The notes under the pieces: model-generated
The model's input: the letters and a program-made list of their open reading frames with translations, nothing else
Told to the model about the DNA's origin: nothing
Database searches by the model: none
Part shown: positions 55,841 to 64,000 of the stretch, piece after piece
Layout of the letters: the number at the start of each line of letters is the position of its first letter
How positions within the stretch are numbered: position 1 is the stretch's first letter
Assembly: GCF_008831045.1 (NCBI RefSeq)
Contig: NZ_WAJS01000010.1
Coordinates: forward strand, 25,185-89,184
From: Adlercreutzia muris
Lineage (GTDB): Bacteria; Actinomycetota; Coriobacteriia; Coriobacteriales; Eggerthellaceae
DNA: 64,000 nt
Reading direction: 5' to 3'
Program-made: the position numbers and the translations under genes

Positions 55841-57343
55841 GTGCGCCTCAACGCAAAGCAAATCGCAGCATGCACCGGCGGCCAGTTTCTCGTAGATGCC
55901 ATTGATCCCAGTGCTCTCATGACGGGCATTACCTGGGATTCCCGCGAAGTGCAGCCGGGCTGGCTGTACGTGGCCCTGCCCGGCGAGCACGTGGACGGCC
56001 ACGACTTCGTGGAAGCGGCCCTGCGCGCCGGGGCCGCCGGCGCCCTGGTCATGCAGAGTCCCGGGCGCCCCGCCTGTCTGCTGGCCCGGGAAATGGGGGC
56101 CGCCGTCATCGAGGTGGCCAACACCGCGAGCGCCATCACCGATCTGGCCCGGGAATGGCGCGGCCATTTGCGCGGCCGCATCATCGGACTGACGGGCTCG
56201 GTGGGCAAGACCACTACGAAGAACCTCGTGCGCGACGTGTGCGCCGCTTTCGGATCCACCGTGGCCACCCGCGGCAACCAGAACAACGAACTGGGCGTGC
56301 CCCGCACCCTGCTGGCCGCCGATCCGGAGACCGCCGTGGTCGTGGTGGAGATGGGCATGCGCGGCATGGGCCAGATCGCCGAGCTCTGCGATTTCGTGCG
56401 CCCCGATTGGGGCCTGGTCACCAATGTGGGGGAGAGCCATATCGAGCTGCTCGGGAGCCGGGAGAACATCGCCCGGGCCAAGGCCGAACTGTTCGCGGCC
56501 CTGCCCGCCGGCACAGGCCGCGCCTTTCTCAACCTGGACAGCCCCGCCCTCGGCATTCTCATGGACGCGGGGCGTCTGGGGGAGCGGCCCGTGGCCCTCT
56601 CCGGCTTCGACGGCCACCCCGACGGTGCCGCCGTCGAGCTCTACGAGCGGGAGGCCGTGGCCTGCGACGAGGTGGTCTGGGCCGAGGATGTGGCCCTGGA
56701 CGCCGAGGGGCGCCCTTGTTTCACCCTGTGCGCTCGCGACCGCGCCGACGAGGGCGATCTGTCGCTGTTCGCCCCCGTGGAGCGCTGCCGCTGCGCCCTG
56801 GCCCTGACCGGGGCCCACAACGTGGATAACGCCGTGGCCGCTGCTGCCGTGGGCTTCGCCCTCGGCCTGGATCTGGAGACCATCGCGTCGGCTCTGGGCG
56901 CTTCCGTGCCCGAGCCGGGGCGCCAGGAGGTCATCGCCGCCCGGGGCGGCTTCACCATCGTGAACGACGCCTACAACGCGAGCCCCGATTCCATGCGGGC
57001 CTCTCTGGCCACCTTCGCTGCCACCGACGTAGCGGGTCGGCGCATCGCCGTCCTCGGCGACATGGGAGAGCTCGGCAGCTTCGCCGAGCCGTGCCACGCC
57101 GGCGTCGGCGCGGCGGCAGCCGAGGCGGGCCTTCATAGGCTCATCTGCGTGGGCGAGCTCGCGGCGTCCATCGCCGAGGGCGCCGCCGCGGCCGGCATGG
57201 ACGCCGCCCGCATCAGCCGGGCCGCCACGGTGGCCGATGTGCTGGAGGAACTTGATACCCTGCTCGAGCCCGGCGATGCCGTGCTCGTGAAAGCGTCCCA
57301 CTTCATGGGGCTCAACCGTGTCGTCGAAGGATTGGTCCGCTAA
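55841..57343 (+). CDS. murF: UDP-MurNAc-tripeptide:D-Ala-D-Ala ligase
   Basis: MurF, 500 residues, completing the pentapeptide. ATP loop GLTGSVGKTTTKN near residue 117, GNQNNELGVPRTLL, EMGMRGMGQIAELC, NVGESHIELLGSRENIARAKAEL, and the C-terminal NDAYNASPDSMRASL and LGDMGELG motifs. The start codon is GTG with GGGGAGGGATG upstream, 15 bases after murE. Its stop overlaps the mraY ATG by one base. Confidence 0.96.
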   Translation: MRLNAKQIAACTGGQFLVDAIDPSALMTGITWDSREVQPGWLYVALPGEHVDGHDFVEAALRAGAAGALVMQSPGRPACLLAREMGAAVIEVANTASAITDLAREWRGHLRGRIIGLTGSVGKTTTKNLVRDVCAAFGSTVATRGNQNNELGVPRTLLAADPETAVVVVEMGMRGMGQIAELCDFVRPDWGLVTNVGESHIELLGSRENIARAKAELFAALPAGTGRAFLNLDSPALGILMDAGRLGERPVALSGFDGHPDGAAVELYEREAVACDEVVWAEDVALDAEGRPCFTLCARDRADEGDLSLFAPVERCRCALALTGAHNVDNAVAAAAVGFALGLDLETIASALGASVPEPGRQEVIAARGGFTIVNDAYNASPDSMRASLATFAATDVAGRRIAVLGDMGELGSFAEPCHAGVGAAAAEAGLHRLICVGELAASIAEGAAAAGMDAARISRAATVADVLEELDTLLEPGDAVLVKASHFMGLNRVVEGLVR

Positions 57344-58407
57344 TGTTCTCGCTCTTCTCCGCCTACCCCACGTTCATGGTCTTCCTCGCGGTGGTGCTCG
57401 CCATGGTGCTCACCATGGTGCTCATGCCCGCCTGGATCCGCTTCCTGAAATCGAGCCACATCGGCCAGCAGGTGCGGGCCGACGGCCCGCAGAGCCACCT
57501 CGTGAAGCAGGGCACCCCCACCATGGGCGGTGTCATTATGCTGGTGGCGGTCATCGCCTTCACGTTGCTCGCCTCCGTGGGCGCCCCCACTGTGGAGCTG
57601 TGGCTGCTGCTGGGGGCCACGCTGGCCACGGGCATCCTCGGCTTCATCGACGACGCCTCCAAGGTGGCCCATGAGCGTTCGCTGGGCCTCACGCCCAAGG
57701 CGAAGCTCGTCGGTCAGTTCCTCATCGCCGGCATCTTCGTGCTCTGCGCCGTGAACCTGCTCGACGTGGCCCCCACGGTGGAGATCCCCTTCATCTGCAC
57801 CATCGACCTGGGCGTGCTCACGACGGTGATCCCGCTCGGCGGCGAGACCGATTCCGCCGTCATCTCCATTCCCTGGCTCTATCTGGCCTACTGCCTCATC
57901 CTGCTCGTGGGCCTGTGCAACGCCGTGAACCTCACCGACGGCCTGGACGGCTTGGCCGCGGGCACGGTCATGGTGGTCATGCTCGTCATGGCCGCCATCG
58001 CCTTCCGCACCGGCCAGCTGGAGCCGGCCCTGTTCGCCGGGGCGCTGGCCGGCGCCTGCATCGGCTTTCTGTGGTTCAACTCCTTCCCGGCCGACATCTT
58101 CATGGGCGACACCGGTTCTCTGGCCCTCGGCATGGCGCTGGGGTGTCTGGCCGTGCTCACCAAGGTGGAGTTCATCGTCATCATCATCGGCGGCCTGTTC
58201 GTGGCCGAGGCCCTCTCGGTCATGATCCAGGTGTTCTACTACAAAAAGACGAAGAAGCGCATCTTCCTCATGGCACCTTTGCACCACCACTTCGAGAAGA
58301 AGGGCTGGTCCGAGACGAAGGTGGTCGTGCGCTTCTGGATCGTGTCGGGCATGCTGGCCGCCTGCGGCTTCGTGCTCCAGTTCGCCTCGTCTCTGGCGGT
58401 GGCCTAG
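57343..58407 (+). CDS. mraY: Phospho-N-acetylmuramoyl-pentapeptide transferase
   Basis: MraY, 354 residues with ten helices, transferring phospho-MurNAc-pentapeptide to undecaprenyl phosphate to give lipid I. QGTPTMGGV-type KQGTPTMGGVIML near residue 52, GFIDDASKV with catalytic Asp pair near 103-105, NAVNLTDGLDGLAAGT, FMGDTGSLALG and the histidine motif MAPLHHHFEKKGW. Overlaps murF by one base (TAATG). Confidence 0.97.
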   Translation: MFSLFSAYPTFMVFLAVVLAMVLTMVLMPAWIRFLKSSHIGQQVRADGPQSHLVKQGTPTMGGVIMLVAVIAFTLLASVGAPTVELWLLLGATLATGILGFIDDASKVAHERSLGLTPKAKLVGQFLIAGIFVLCAVNLLDVAPTVEIPFICTIDLGVLTTVIPLGGETDSAVISIPWLYLAYCLILLVGLCNAVNLTDGLDGLAAGTVMVVMLVMAAIAFRTGQLEPALFAGALAGACIGFLWFNSFPADIFMGDTGSLALGMALGCLAVLTKVEFIVIIIGGLFVAEALSVMIQVFYYKKTKKRIFLMAPLHHHFEKKGWSETKVVVRFWIVSGMLAACGFVLQFASSLAVA

Positions 58408-58408
58408 C

Positions 58409-59881
58409 ATGGGCGCCGTGGAGTACCTGGCCGACCGCAAACGCGCCCGGGCCCGGCTCGGCCGCGTGCTCGTGCTGGGCCTCGGCGTGAGCGGCAAGGC
58501 CGCGGCGGAGTACTGCCTGGGCCTGCTGGGGGATCGCGTGGACGCCCTGGCAGTGGCCGCCGGCGCCCCGAACGACGATTCGCTCGCCTGGGCCGAGGCG
58601 GCTCGGGCCGCCGGCGCGGTGGTGCTCTTCGACCACGAAGATATCGAGGGCGCCTACGACCTGTGCATTGCAAGCCCCGGCATCTCCCAGTTCTCGCCCT
58701 TCTACGCCAGCGCCGAGGCCGCCAGCGCCGAGGTGATCAGCGAGGTGGAGTTCGCCTGGCGCGAGAGTGCCGCCGCCTCCCGTTGGGTGGCCGTGACCGG
58801 CACCAACGGCAAGACCACCACCACGGCCCTCGCGACCCATCTGCTGCGGGCCGCCGGCCTAGATGCCGTGGCCGTGGGCAACATCGGCGATCCGTGCATC
58901 AAGGCCGTGGCCGCCGCCCGCGCCGAGGTCTACGTGGCCGAGGTGTCCAGCTATCAGCTGGCCTCCACCCGCGACTTCGCTCCCGATGTGGCCGTGGTAC
59001 TCAACATCACCCCCGACCATCTGGCCTGGCACCGCAGCCACGAGCATTACGCCCAGGCCAAGTGGAAGGTGCTCGCGAACATGGGCGCGGTGCCCGGGGC
59101 CACGGCGGTGCTCGTGGCCTGCGACGAGGCCGTCCGCGCGCGGATTCGCGAGGTGCGCGCGGCGGGGGGCTTCCCCTTCGCCTATGTGCCCGTGGGAGCC
59201 GCCGTCGGCGTGGGCGGCGACATGCGCGCGGCCTGCGGCGCGGCCAACGCCGCCTTCCGCGGGGCGGGCGGCAGGCTCACCGTGGCCCTGGACGGCACGG
59301 TGTCCGAACTCGTGTCCGTGGACGATTTGCAGATCACCGGCGAGCACAACCAGGCCAACGCCCTGGCCGCCGCCTCGGCGGCCCTGGCCCTGGGCGCGCC
59401 GGAGGCGGCCGTGGCCGAGGGGCTGCTCTCCTTCGCCCCCATGGCCCACCGTATCGAGCCTGCCGGCACCGTGGCCGGCGTGGCCTGCTACAACGACTCC
59501 AAGGCCACCAATGTGGATGCCACCCTCGTGGCTCTGAGGGCCTTTCTGCCCGCGCGCCCCATCGTGCTGCTGGGCGGCCGCGACAAGGGCACCGACCTGG
59601 CGCCCCTCGTGGACGCCTGCGAAGAGCATGCCAAGGCCGTCGTCTGCTTCGGCGAGGCTCGGGAGCGTTTCGCCGCCGCCTTCGCCGATGCCGCCCTGCC
59701 AGTATTCGGCGCCCCGGCCCTGGAAGCGGCCCTCGACGCGGCTCTGGCCGCGGCCGAGCCGGGGGACGTGGTGGTGCTCTCGCCCGCCTGCGCCTCTTTC
59801 GATGAGTTCTCCTGCTTCGAGGAGCGCGGCGACGTGTTCAAGGCCCTCGTGGCCGCCCGCGCCGCGGCGGAGGAGGGCTAG
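58409..59881 (+). CDS. murD: UDP-MurNAc-L-Ala:D-Glu ligase
   Basis: MurD, 490 residues, adding D-glutamate as the second stem residue. N-terminal Rossmann segment VLVLGLGVSGKAAAEY, ATP loop VTGTNGKTTTTAL near residue 130, EVSSYQLAST, NITPDHLAWH, HRIEPAG and YNDSKATNVDAT. It is about 40 residues longer than E. coli MurD, mostly from Ala-rich insertions near residues 230-290. The gene follows mraY after one base. Confidence 0.96.
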   Translation: MGAVEYLADRKRARARLGRVLVLGLGVSGKAAAEYCLGLLGDRVDALAVAAGAPNDDSLAWAEAARAAGAVVLFDHEDIEGAYDLCIASPGISQFSPFYASAEAASAEVISEVEFAWRESAAASRWVAVTGTNGKTTTTALATHLLRAAGLDAVAVGNIGDPCIKAVAAARAEVYVAEVSSYQLASTRDFAPDVAVVLNITPDHLAWHRSHEHYAQAKWKVLANMGAVPGATAVLVACDEAVRARIREVRAAGGFPFAYVPVGAAVGVGGDMRAACGAANAAFRGAGGRLTVALDGTVSELVSVDDLQITGEHNQANALAAASAALALGAPEAAVAEGLLSFAPMAHRIEPAGTVAGVACYNDSKATNVDATLVALRAFLPARPIVLLGGRDKGTDLAPLVDACEEHAKAVVCFGEARERFAAAFADAALPVFGAPALEAALDAALAAAEPGDVVVLSPACASFDEFSCFEERGDVFKALVAARAAAEEG

Positions 59882-59883
59882 GC

Positions 59884-61242
59884 GTGGCCCGTCCCTCTCG
59901 GCAGACCGCAGCATCCTCGGGCCCCTCCAGTCAGGGGCCTCGTGTTCTCCTGCTCTTGTGCGCTTTGGCCCTCGTGCTCGTAGGGCTCGTCATGGTGTTC
60001 TCCGCCTCCATGGTGAAGGCCCTGGAAGCAGGCAAGCCCGCCAGCGACTTCTTCACCGACCAGCTCCTCTTCGTCATCGTGGGTTCCGTCGTGGCCGCAG
60101 TGCTGTGGCGCGTGAACTACCGCACCTGGGTGGGGCCGGCGCTGTGGATCATCTGGGCCGTGGCCGTGGTCCTCATCCTGGCCACGGCCGTCATGGGCAC
60201 CGACAACTACGGCGCCAAGCGCTGGCTCTACATCGGCAGCGTCGGCGTGCAGCCCTCAGAGTTCTGCAAGATCGCCTTCTTGCTCGTGGCCGTGCGGCTG
60301 CTTTTGGACTACCGCAGCGGTATGGTGGAATTCCGCGCCTCCATGGTGCGGGTGCTCATCTTCCTCATCGTGCCCATCGCCATCATGTACCGCACCCAGT
60401 CCGACCTGGGCACCACGGTCATCTGCGCCGTGGGCATCATCGCCGTCATGTGGATGGGGGGCGTCCCGCGCAAGGTCATCGCCGCCGTGCTCGCCGTGTG
60501 CGTGGTCGGCGGTCTCATCGCCATCTTCGGCACCGGCTACCGCGCCGGGCGCCTCGTGTTCCTGGACCCGTGGAACGACGGGAAAGGGGGCTACGGTACC
60601 GGCTACAACATCATCCGTTCCTATTACGCCCTTTCGGAGGGCGGCCTGTTCGGCGTGGGCCTCGGCAATTCCCACGAGAAGTTCCAGTACCTGTTCGCCT
60701 CGGAGAGCGACTTCATCTTCGCGGTCATCGGCGAGGAGCTGGGTCTGGTGGGGGCCATGGCCGTGGTGCTGCTGTTCTTCGGGGTCCTGTTCGCCGGGCT
60801 CTCCATTGCCGAGCGCTCCGACGACGAGATTGGCACCATGGTGGCCGGCGGCTGCACGGTGATGCTCGTCTTCCAGGCGTTTTTGAACATCGCCTGTGTC
60901 ATCGGCGTCTTTCCCACGACGGGCAAGCCGCTGCCCTTTATCTCGGCCGGCGGCTCCTCTATGCTGGCGTCATTCATCCTGCTCGGGCTCATCTTGTCGG
61001 TGTCCCGTCCCGAGCGCGGCCCCTCGGTCTACGAGCAGCGCCGGGCCGATCTGCGTCTTGTGAGGCAGGAGCGTCCCGAAGAGGGTCGCCCGCGGCCCTC
61101 TCGCGGCGCCGGCCGCCCTGATCGCCCGGGTCGTACCGGGCGCCCCGATCACCCGAGCGGATCTCGCAGTTCCGATCGCGGTCGCCGTCCGGCACCGAGT
61201 GGGACGGCCCCCTCGCCCCGTTCCCGATCCTTCAGGAGGTAA
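59884..61242 (+). CDS. ftsW: Septal peptidoglycan polymerase FtsW
   Basis: SEDS-family glycosyltransferase, 452 residues with about ten helices. ALVLVGLVMVFSAS in helix 1, GAKRWLYIGSVGVQPSEFCKIAF with the family Pro-Ser-Glu, KFQYLFASESDFIFAVIGEELG, and PTTGKPLPFISAGGSSMLA. The C-terminal 75 residues form an Arg/Pro-rich basic tail. Initiates at GTG two bases after murD. Pairs with FtsI. Confidence 0.95.
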   Translation: MARPSRQTAASSGPSSQGPRVLLLLCALALVLVGLVMVFSASMVKALEAGKPASDFFTDQLLFVIVGSVVAAVLWRVNYRTWVGPALWIIWAVAVVLILATAVMGTDNYGAKRWLYIGSVGVQPSEFCKIAFLLVAVRLLLDYRSGMVEFRASMVRVLIFLIVPIAIMYRTQSDLGTTVICAVGIIAVMWMGGVPRKVIAAVLAVCVVGGLIAIFGTGYRAGRLVFLDPWNDGKGGYGTGYNIIRSYYALSEGGLFGVGLGNSHEKFQYLFASESDFIFAVIGEELGLVGAMAVVLLFFGVLFAGLSIAERSDDEIGTMVAGGCTVMLVFQAFLNIACVIGVFPTTGKPLPFISAGGSSMLASFILLGLILSVSRPERGPSVYEQRRADLRLVRQERPEEGRPRPSRGAGRPDRPGRTGRPDHPSGSRSSDRGRRPAPSGTAPSPRSRSFRR

Positions 61243-61245
61243 GCC

Positions 61246-62361
61246 ATGTTGGCAGTCGTCTCCGGCGGCGGTACCGCCGGCCACATCAATCCCGCCCTCG
61301 CCCTGGCCGAGGAGCTGGCGTCTCGGGGCTGGGACGTCCGCTTCGCCGGCACCCCCGGCGGGGTGGAGGCTCGGCTCGTGCCGGCCGCCGGTATCCCGTT
61401 CACCTCCTTCGAGGCCTCCGGCTTCGACCGGGCGCACCTGGCCTCGCTGCCCAAGGGCGTGGCGAAGATCGCCGCTTCCACGGCCAAGGCCCGCCGGTGG
61501 TTCCGCGAGATCAAGCCCGACGTGGTGGTGGGCTTCGGCGGCTATGTGTCCATCCCCGTGGCCCGGGCCGCCGAGAAGGCGGGCATCCCGGTGGTGCTCC
61601 ACGAGCAGAACTCGGTCATGGGCATGGCCAACAAGTACTTGGCGAAGAAAGCGGCGGCTCTCTGTCTCACCTACGAGTGCCCCGGCTGCGACCTGCCGGC
61701 TTCCACGCCGGTGCATCTCACGGGCAATCCCGTGCGCCGCTCGGTCATCGAGGCGGACCGCGCTGCCGGCCGCGCCCTGTTCGACCTGGCCGAGGACGAT
61801 TTCATGCTCCTGGTCTTCGGCGGCTCTCTGGGAGCCCGCCACATCAACGAGGCCGTCTGCGCCCTGAAGGACGAGCTGCTCGCCCGGCCGCATCTCCACA
61901 TCGTGCACATCACTGGCCCCAAGGAGCTCGCCTCGGTCACCGAGGCGCTGGCCCTCACTCCCGAGCAGGAGCGTCGCTGGCACCTCATGGGCTACCAGGA
62001 CCGCATGGGGCAGACCATGGCCGCCGCCGACGCCATCGTCTCCCGCGCCGGGGCCACCTCCCTCGCCGAGATCTCGGCGCGGGGCATCCCGGCCCTGCTC
62101 GTGCCCTATCCCCACGCCACGGCGGACCACCAGACCACCAACGCCCGGGCCTACGTGGAGGTCGGCTGTGCCTTCATGGTGCCCGACGGCGAGCTGGACG
62201 GCAGCCTGTTCGCCGAGCGCCTGGCCTCCCTCATCGACGACCCCGCCGTGCGCGAGGCCCAGCACCGCGCGGCCTGCGGGCGGAAAACGGGCCAGGCGGC
62301 GGCGATGTTGGCAGATGTCGTGGAAGCCGAGGCCAAGGGCGGCCGCCGTGCTGTACAATAG
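61246..62361 (+). CDS. murG: UDP-GlcNAc:lipid I N-acetylglucosaminyltransferase
   Basis: MurG, 371 residues, GT28 family, making lipid II on the inner membrane face. The glycine loop SGGGTAGHINPALALAEEL near residue 7-24, PDVVVGFGGYVSIPVARAA, HEQNSVMGMANKYLA, and donor-site GGSLGARHIN and SRAGATSLAEI. AGGAGG lies before the ATG. Three bases after ftsW. Confidence 0.97.
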   Translation: MLAVVSGGGTAGHINPALALAEELASRGWDVRFAGTPGGVEARLVPAAGIPFTSFEASGFDRAHLASLPKGVAKIAASTAKARRWFREIKPDVVVGFGGYVSIPVARAAEKAGIPVVLHEQNSVMGMANKYLAKKAAALCLTYECPGCDLPASTPVHLTGNPVRRSVIEADRAAGRALFDLAEDDFMLLVFGGSLGARHINEAVCALKDELLARPHLHIVHITGPKELASVTEALALTPEQERRWHLMGYQDRMGQTMAAADAIVSRAGATSLAEISARGIPALLVPYPHATADHQTTNARAYVEVGCAFMVPDGELDGSLFAERLASLIDDPAVREAQHRAACGRKTGQAAAMLADVVEAEAKGGRRAVQ

Positions 62362-62399
62362 CTAAGTTTGAACAAGAGACGGCTTGAAGGCGGTTTGAT

Positions 62400-63782
62400 A
62401 TGAGCACGGACAAGCTCCACTTCATCGGTGTCGGCGGCGTCGGCATGAGCGGCATCGCCCGGGTCGCCCACGACCAGGGCATGGAGGTCAGCGGCTCCGA
62501 CTTGAAGGAGAGCCGCTACACCAAGCAGCTGCGCGAGGCCGGCGTGACGGTGTTCATCGGCCAGGACGGCGCGAACATCCCTGAGGGCGATCCCCTCGTC
62601 GTGGTGTCCACGGCCATTCTGGAGAACAACCCCGAACTCATCGAGGCCCGCCGCCGAGGCCTGAATATCTGGCACCGGGCCCAGATGCTCGCACACCTCG
62701 GCCGAGATCTGGATACCCTGGCGGTGGCCGGCACCCACGGCAAAACCACCACGTCCTCCATGCTTGCCAGTACCCTGGATGCCATGGGCTGCGACCCCAC
62801 CTTCCTCATCGGGGGCATCGTGCGGGCCTACGGCACCAACGCCCATTCCGGCACCGGCGCCTACTACGTGGTGGAGGCCGACGAGTCCGACAAGTCCTTT
62901 ACCTACTTGTCCCCGGCCGCGGCCATCGTCACCAACATCGAGACCGACCATCTGGACCACTACGCGGGCCTTGAGGAGATCTGCGACCAGTTCCGCATGT
63001 TCATGACCGGCGTGCGCGAGGGCGGCCCCCTCGTCGTGTGCGGCGATGACCCGATCCTCCTTGAGGTGGCCCGCTCCACGGGGCGCGCCGTGACCACCTA
63101 CGGCTTCGGCGAGGCGTGCGACGCCCGCATCACCGGCTGGGAGACGGTCGGGGTGGGCACGCGCTTCACCCTGCGCCTGCCCGACGGCACCGTGGTGGCG
63201 AGCCGCATCAAGCAGAACCCGGGCCTGCACAACGTGGCCAACGGCGCGGCGGTGCTCACCCTCATCGCGGCCCTCGGCCTGGATGTCGTCGCTGCCGCCG
63301 ATAAGCTCGCGGAGTTTTCCGGCGTGCGCCGTCGCTTCGATCTGGCCGGCGAGGCCGGCGGGGTGACCGTGGTGGACGACTACGCCCACCATCCCACCGA
63401 GATCGCCGCCACCATCACCGCGGCGAAGGCCCTGGACTTCAAGCGGGTGCACGTGCTGTTCCAGCCCCACCGCTATTCGCGGGCAGCCCTGTTCACCGAG
63501 GTGATGCACGACGAGTTCGGCGCCGCCTTCGACGGGGCCGACAGCGTCACCTTCATGGACGTCTATTCCGCTGGCGAGGCGCCGGTGCCGGGTATCACGG
63601 GCAAGACCTTCCTCGCCCCCGTCATCGAGCACGGCCACCCGTGCGCCCGCTACGTGCCCCGCCGCATCGACGTGGTGCCCGCCCTCGTGGAGGCCGCCGA
63701 GCCCGGCGACCTCATCATCACCATGGGCGCCGGCGATGTGACCGCCATCGCCCCGCAGCTCGTCGACGAGCTGGGACGCTAG
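62400..63782 (+). CDS. murC: UDP-MurNAc:L-Ala ligase
   Basis: MurC, 460 residues, adding the first stem residue. FIGVGGVGMSGIARVA at the start, ATP loop VAGTHGKTTTSSMLAS near residue 109, EADESDKSF, NIETDHLDHY, and the C-terminal FQPHRYSRAALF. The 38-base gap from murG is the largest in this part and contains a TACAAT box (62353-62358) of doubtful meaning. Upstream Shine-Dalgarno is GAAGGCGG. Confidence 0.97.
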   Translation: MSTDKLHFIGVGGVGMSGIARVAHDQGMEVSGSDLKESRYTKQLREAGVTVFIGQDGANIPEGDPLVVVSTAILENNPELIEARRRGLNIWHRAQMLAHLGRDLDTLAVAGTHGKTTTSSMLASTLDAMGCDPTFLIGGIVRAYGTNAHSGTGAYYVVEADESDKSFTYLSPAAAIVTNIETDHLDHYAGLEEICDQFRMFMTGVREGGPLVVCGDDPILLEVARSTGRAVTTYGFGEACDARITGWETVGVGTRFTLRLPDGTVVASRIKQNPGLHNVANGAAVLTLIAALGLDVVAAADKLAEFSGVRRRFDLAGEAGGVTVVDDYAHHPTEIAATITAAKALDFKRVHVLFQPHRYSRAALFTEVMHDEFGAAFDGADSVTFMDVYSAGEAPVPGITGKTFLAPVIEHGHPCARYVPRRIDVVPALVEAAEPGDLIITMGAGDVTAIAPQLVDELGR

Positions 63783-63791
63783 GGGAACCCC

Positions 63792-64000
63792 ATGGCCCGT
63801 CACGCCTCACCGCTCCAGTCGCTGCTCGTGGACGACCGATTCGACGGCGACATCTATCCCAACGAGCCCATGAGCCGTCACACCACCTATCGCATCGGGG
63901 GTCCGGCCCGCTTCTTCGTAAGGGTGAACTCCATCGGGGCCCTCACGGGCCTCATCGATGTGTGTGCCGAGGAGGCCATGCCCTGGATCATGCTCGGCCG
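63792..64000 (+). CDS. murB: UDP-N-acetylenolpyruvoylglucosamine reductase, 3'-truncated
   Basis: First 69 codons of MurB, which reduces UDP-GlcNAc-enolpyruvate to UDP-MurNAc with NADPH and FAD. NEPMSRHTTYRIGGPARFFVRV is the family's N-terminal FAD-domain start (compare the NTxGxGGPA-type motif), and PWIMLGR is the beginning of the next conserved strand. ATG 63792 has AGGGGA upstream, nine bases after murC. The window ends within the gene. Confidence 0.93.
   Translation, partial: MARHASPLQSLLVDDRFDGDIYPNEPMSRHTTYRIGGPARFFVRVNSIGALTGLIDVCAEEAMPWIMLG

Noticed and set aside
54215..57301. 1028-codon antisense frame across ftsI, murE and murF
   Set aside because: Crosses three well-supported genes, low-complexity translation, no Shine-Dalgarno; a codon-bias shadow.
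62353..62358. Promoter before murC (TACAAT)
   Set aside because: No -35 at normal spacing, and the position overlaps the murG stop in a tightly packed operon.

Overview
The window is high-GC DNA from an anaerobic, respiratory actinobacterium. The best fit is class Coriobacteriia, family Eggerthellaceae. This rests on the gene mix: a one-polypeptide pyruvate:ferredoxin oxidoreductase, a flavodiiron protein, a Tat-exported DMSO-reductase-type enzyme with its own chaperone and anchor, a Tat-exported lipoprotein flavin reductase beside a membrane-bound LuxR regulator, and GC-rich codon use. The genus is not resolved. No rRNA genes, CRISPR array, prophage or insertion sequence was seen.

Layout. 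1-3162: end of the spc ribosomal operon (rpsE, rpmD, rplO, secY, adk), closed by a terminator. 3181-12099: a polytopic membrane protein, a peptide-type ABC substrate-binding lipoprotein, PFOR and a ferric-reductase-like heme membrane protein. 12527-17702: a molybdoenzyme cluster (catalytic subunit, Fe-S subunit, TorD chaperone, membrane anchor), then a GntR regulator and an SPFH protein. 19307-25010: four minus-strand genes (aspartate aminotransferase, D-aspartate-ligase-like ATP-grasp protein, aspartate racemase, class II asparagine synthase). 25308-32220: proline symporter, flavodiiron protein, flavin reductase and LuxR regulator. 32440-33600: NlpC/P60 hydrolase. 33835-38335: tRNA-Tyr/Thr/Met, tuf, rpmG, tRNA-Trp, secE, nusG, rplK, rplA. 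38477-49572: nadK, murJ, map, pyrG, a DUF1269 protein, a DUF1846 protein, a TRIC-like channel, asparaginase and xerD. 50286-64000: the division and cell-wall (dcw) cluster from mraZ into murB, running off the window.

The window is rich in wall biosynthesis: the Mur pathway from UDP-MurNAc to lipid II (murB-G, mraY), the flippase murJ, the polymerase/transpeptidase pair ftsW/ftsI, and a separate four-gene cassette that looks built to make D-Asp, attach it to the peptidoglycan stem and amidate it. That cassette is the most interesting system here. MurE carries the DNPR motif of meso-diaminopimelate enzymes, which would imply an uncommon DAP-plus-D-Asp/D-Asn wall. Other notable signals are MraZ-type repeats inside the dcw promoter, a pair of large covarying palindromic elements flanking the aminotransferase, a 22-bp inverted repeat between map and pyrG, a perfect 19-bp operator-like palindrome before PFOR, and several attenuator-like hairpins. 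All family assignments come from reading the sequence; no database search was run.
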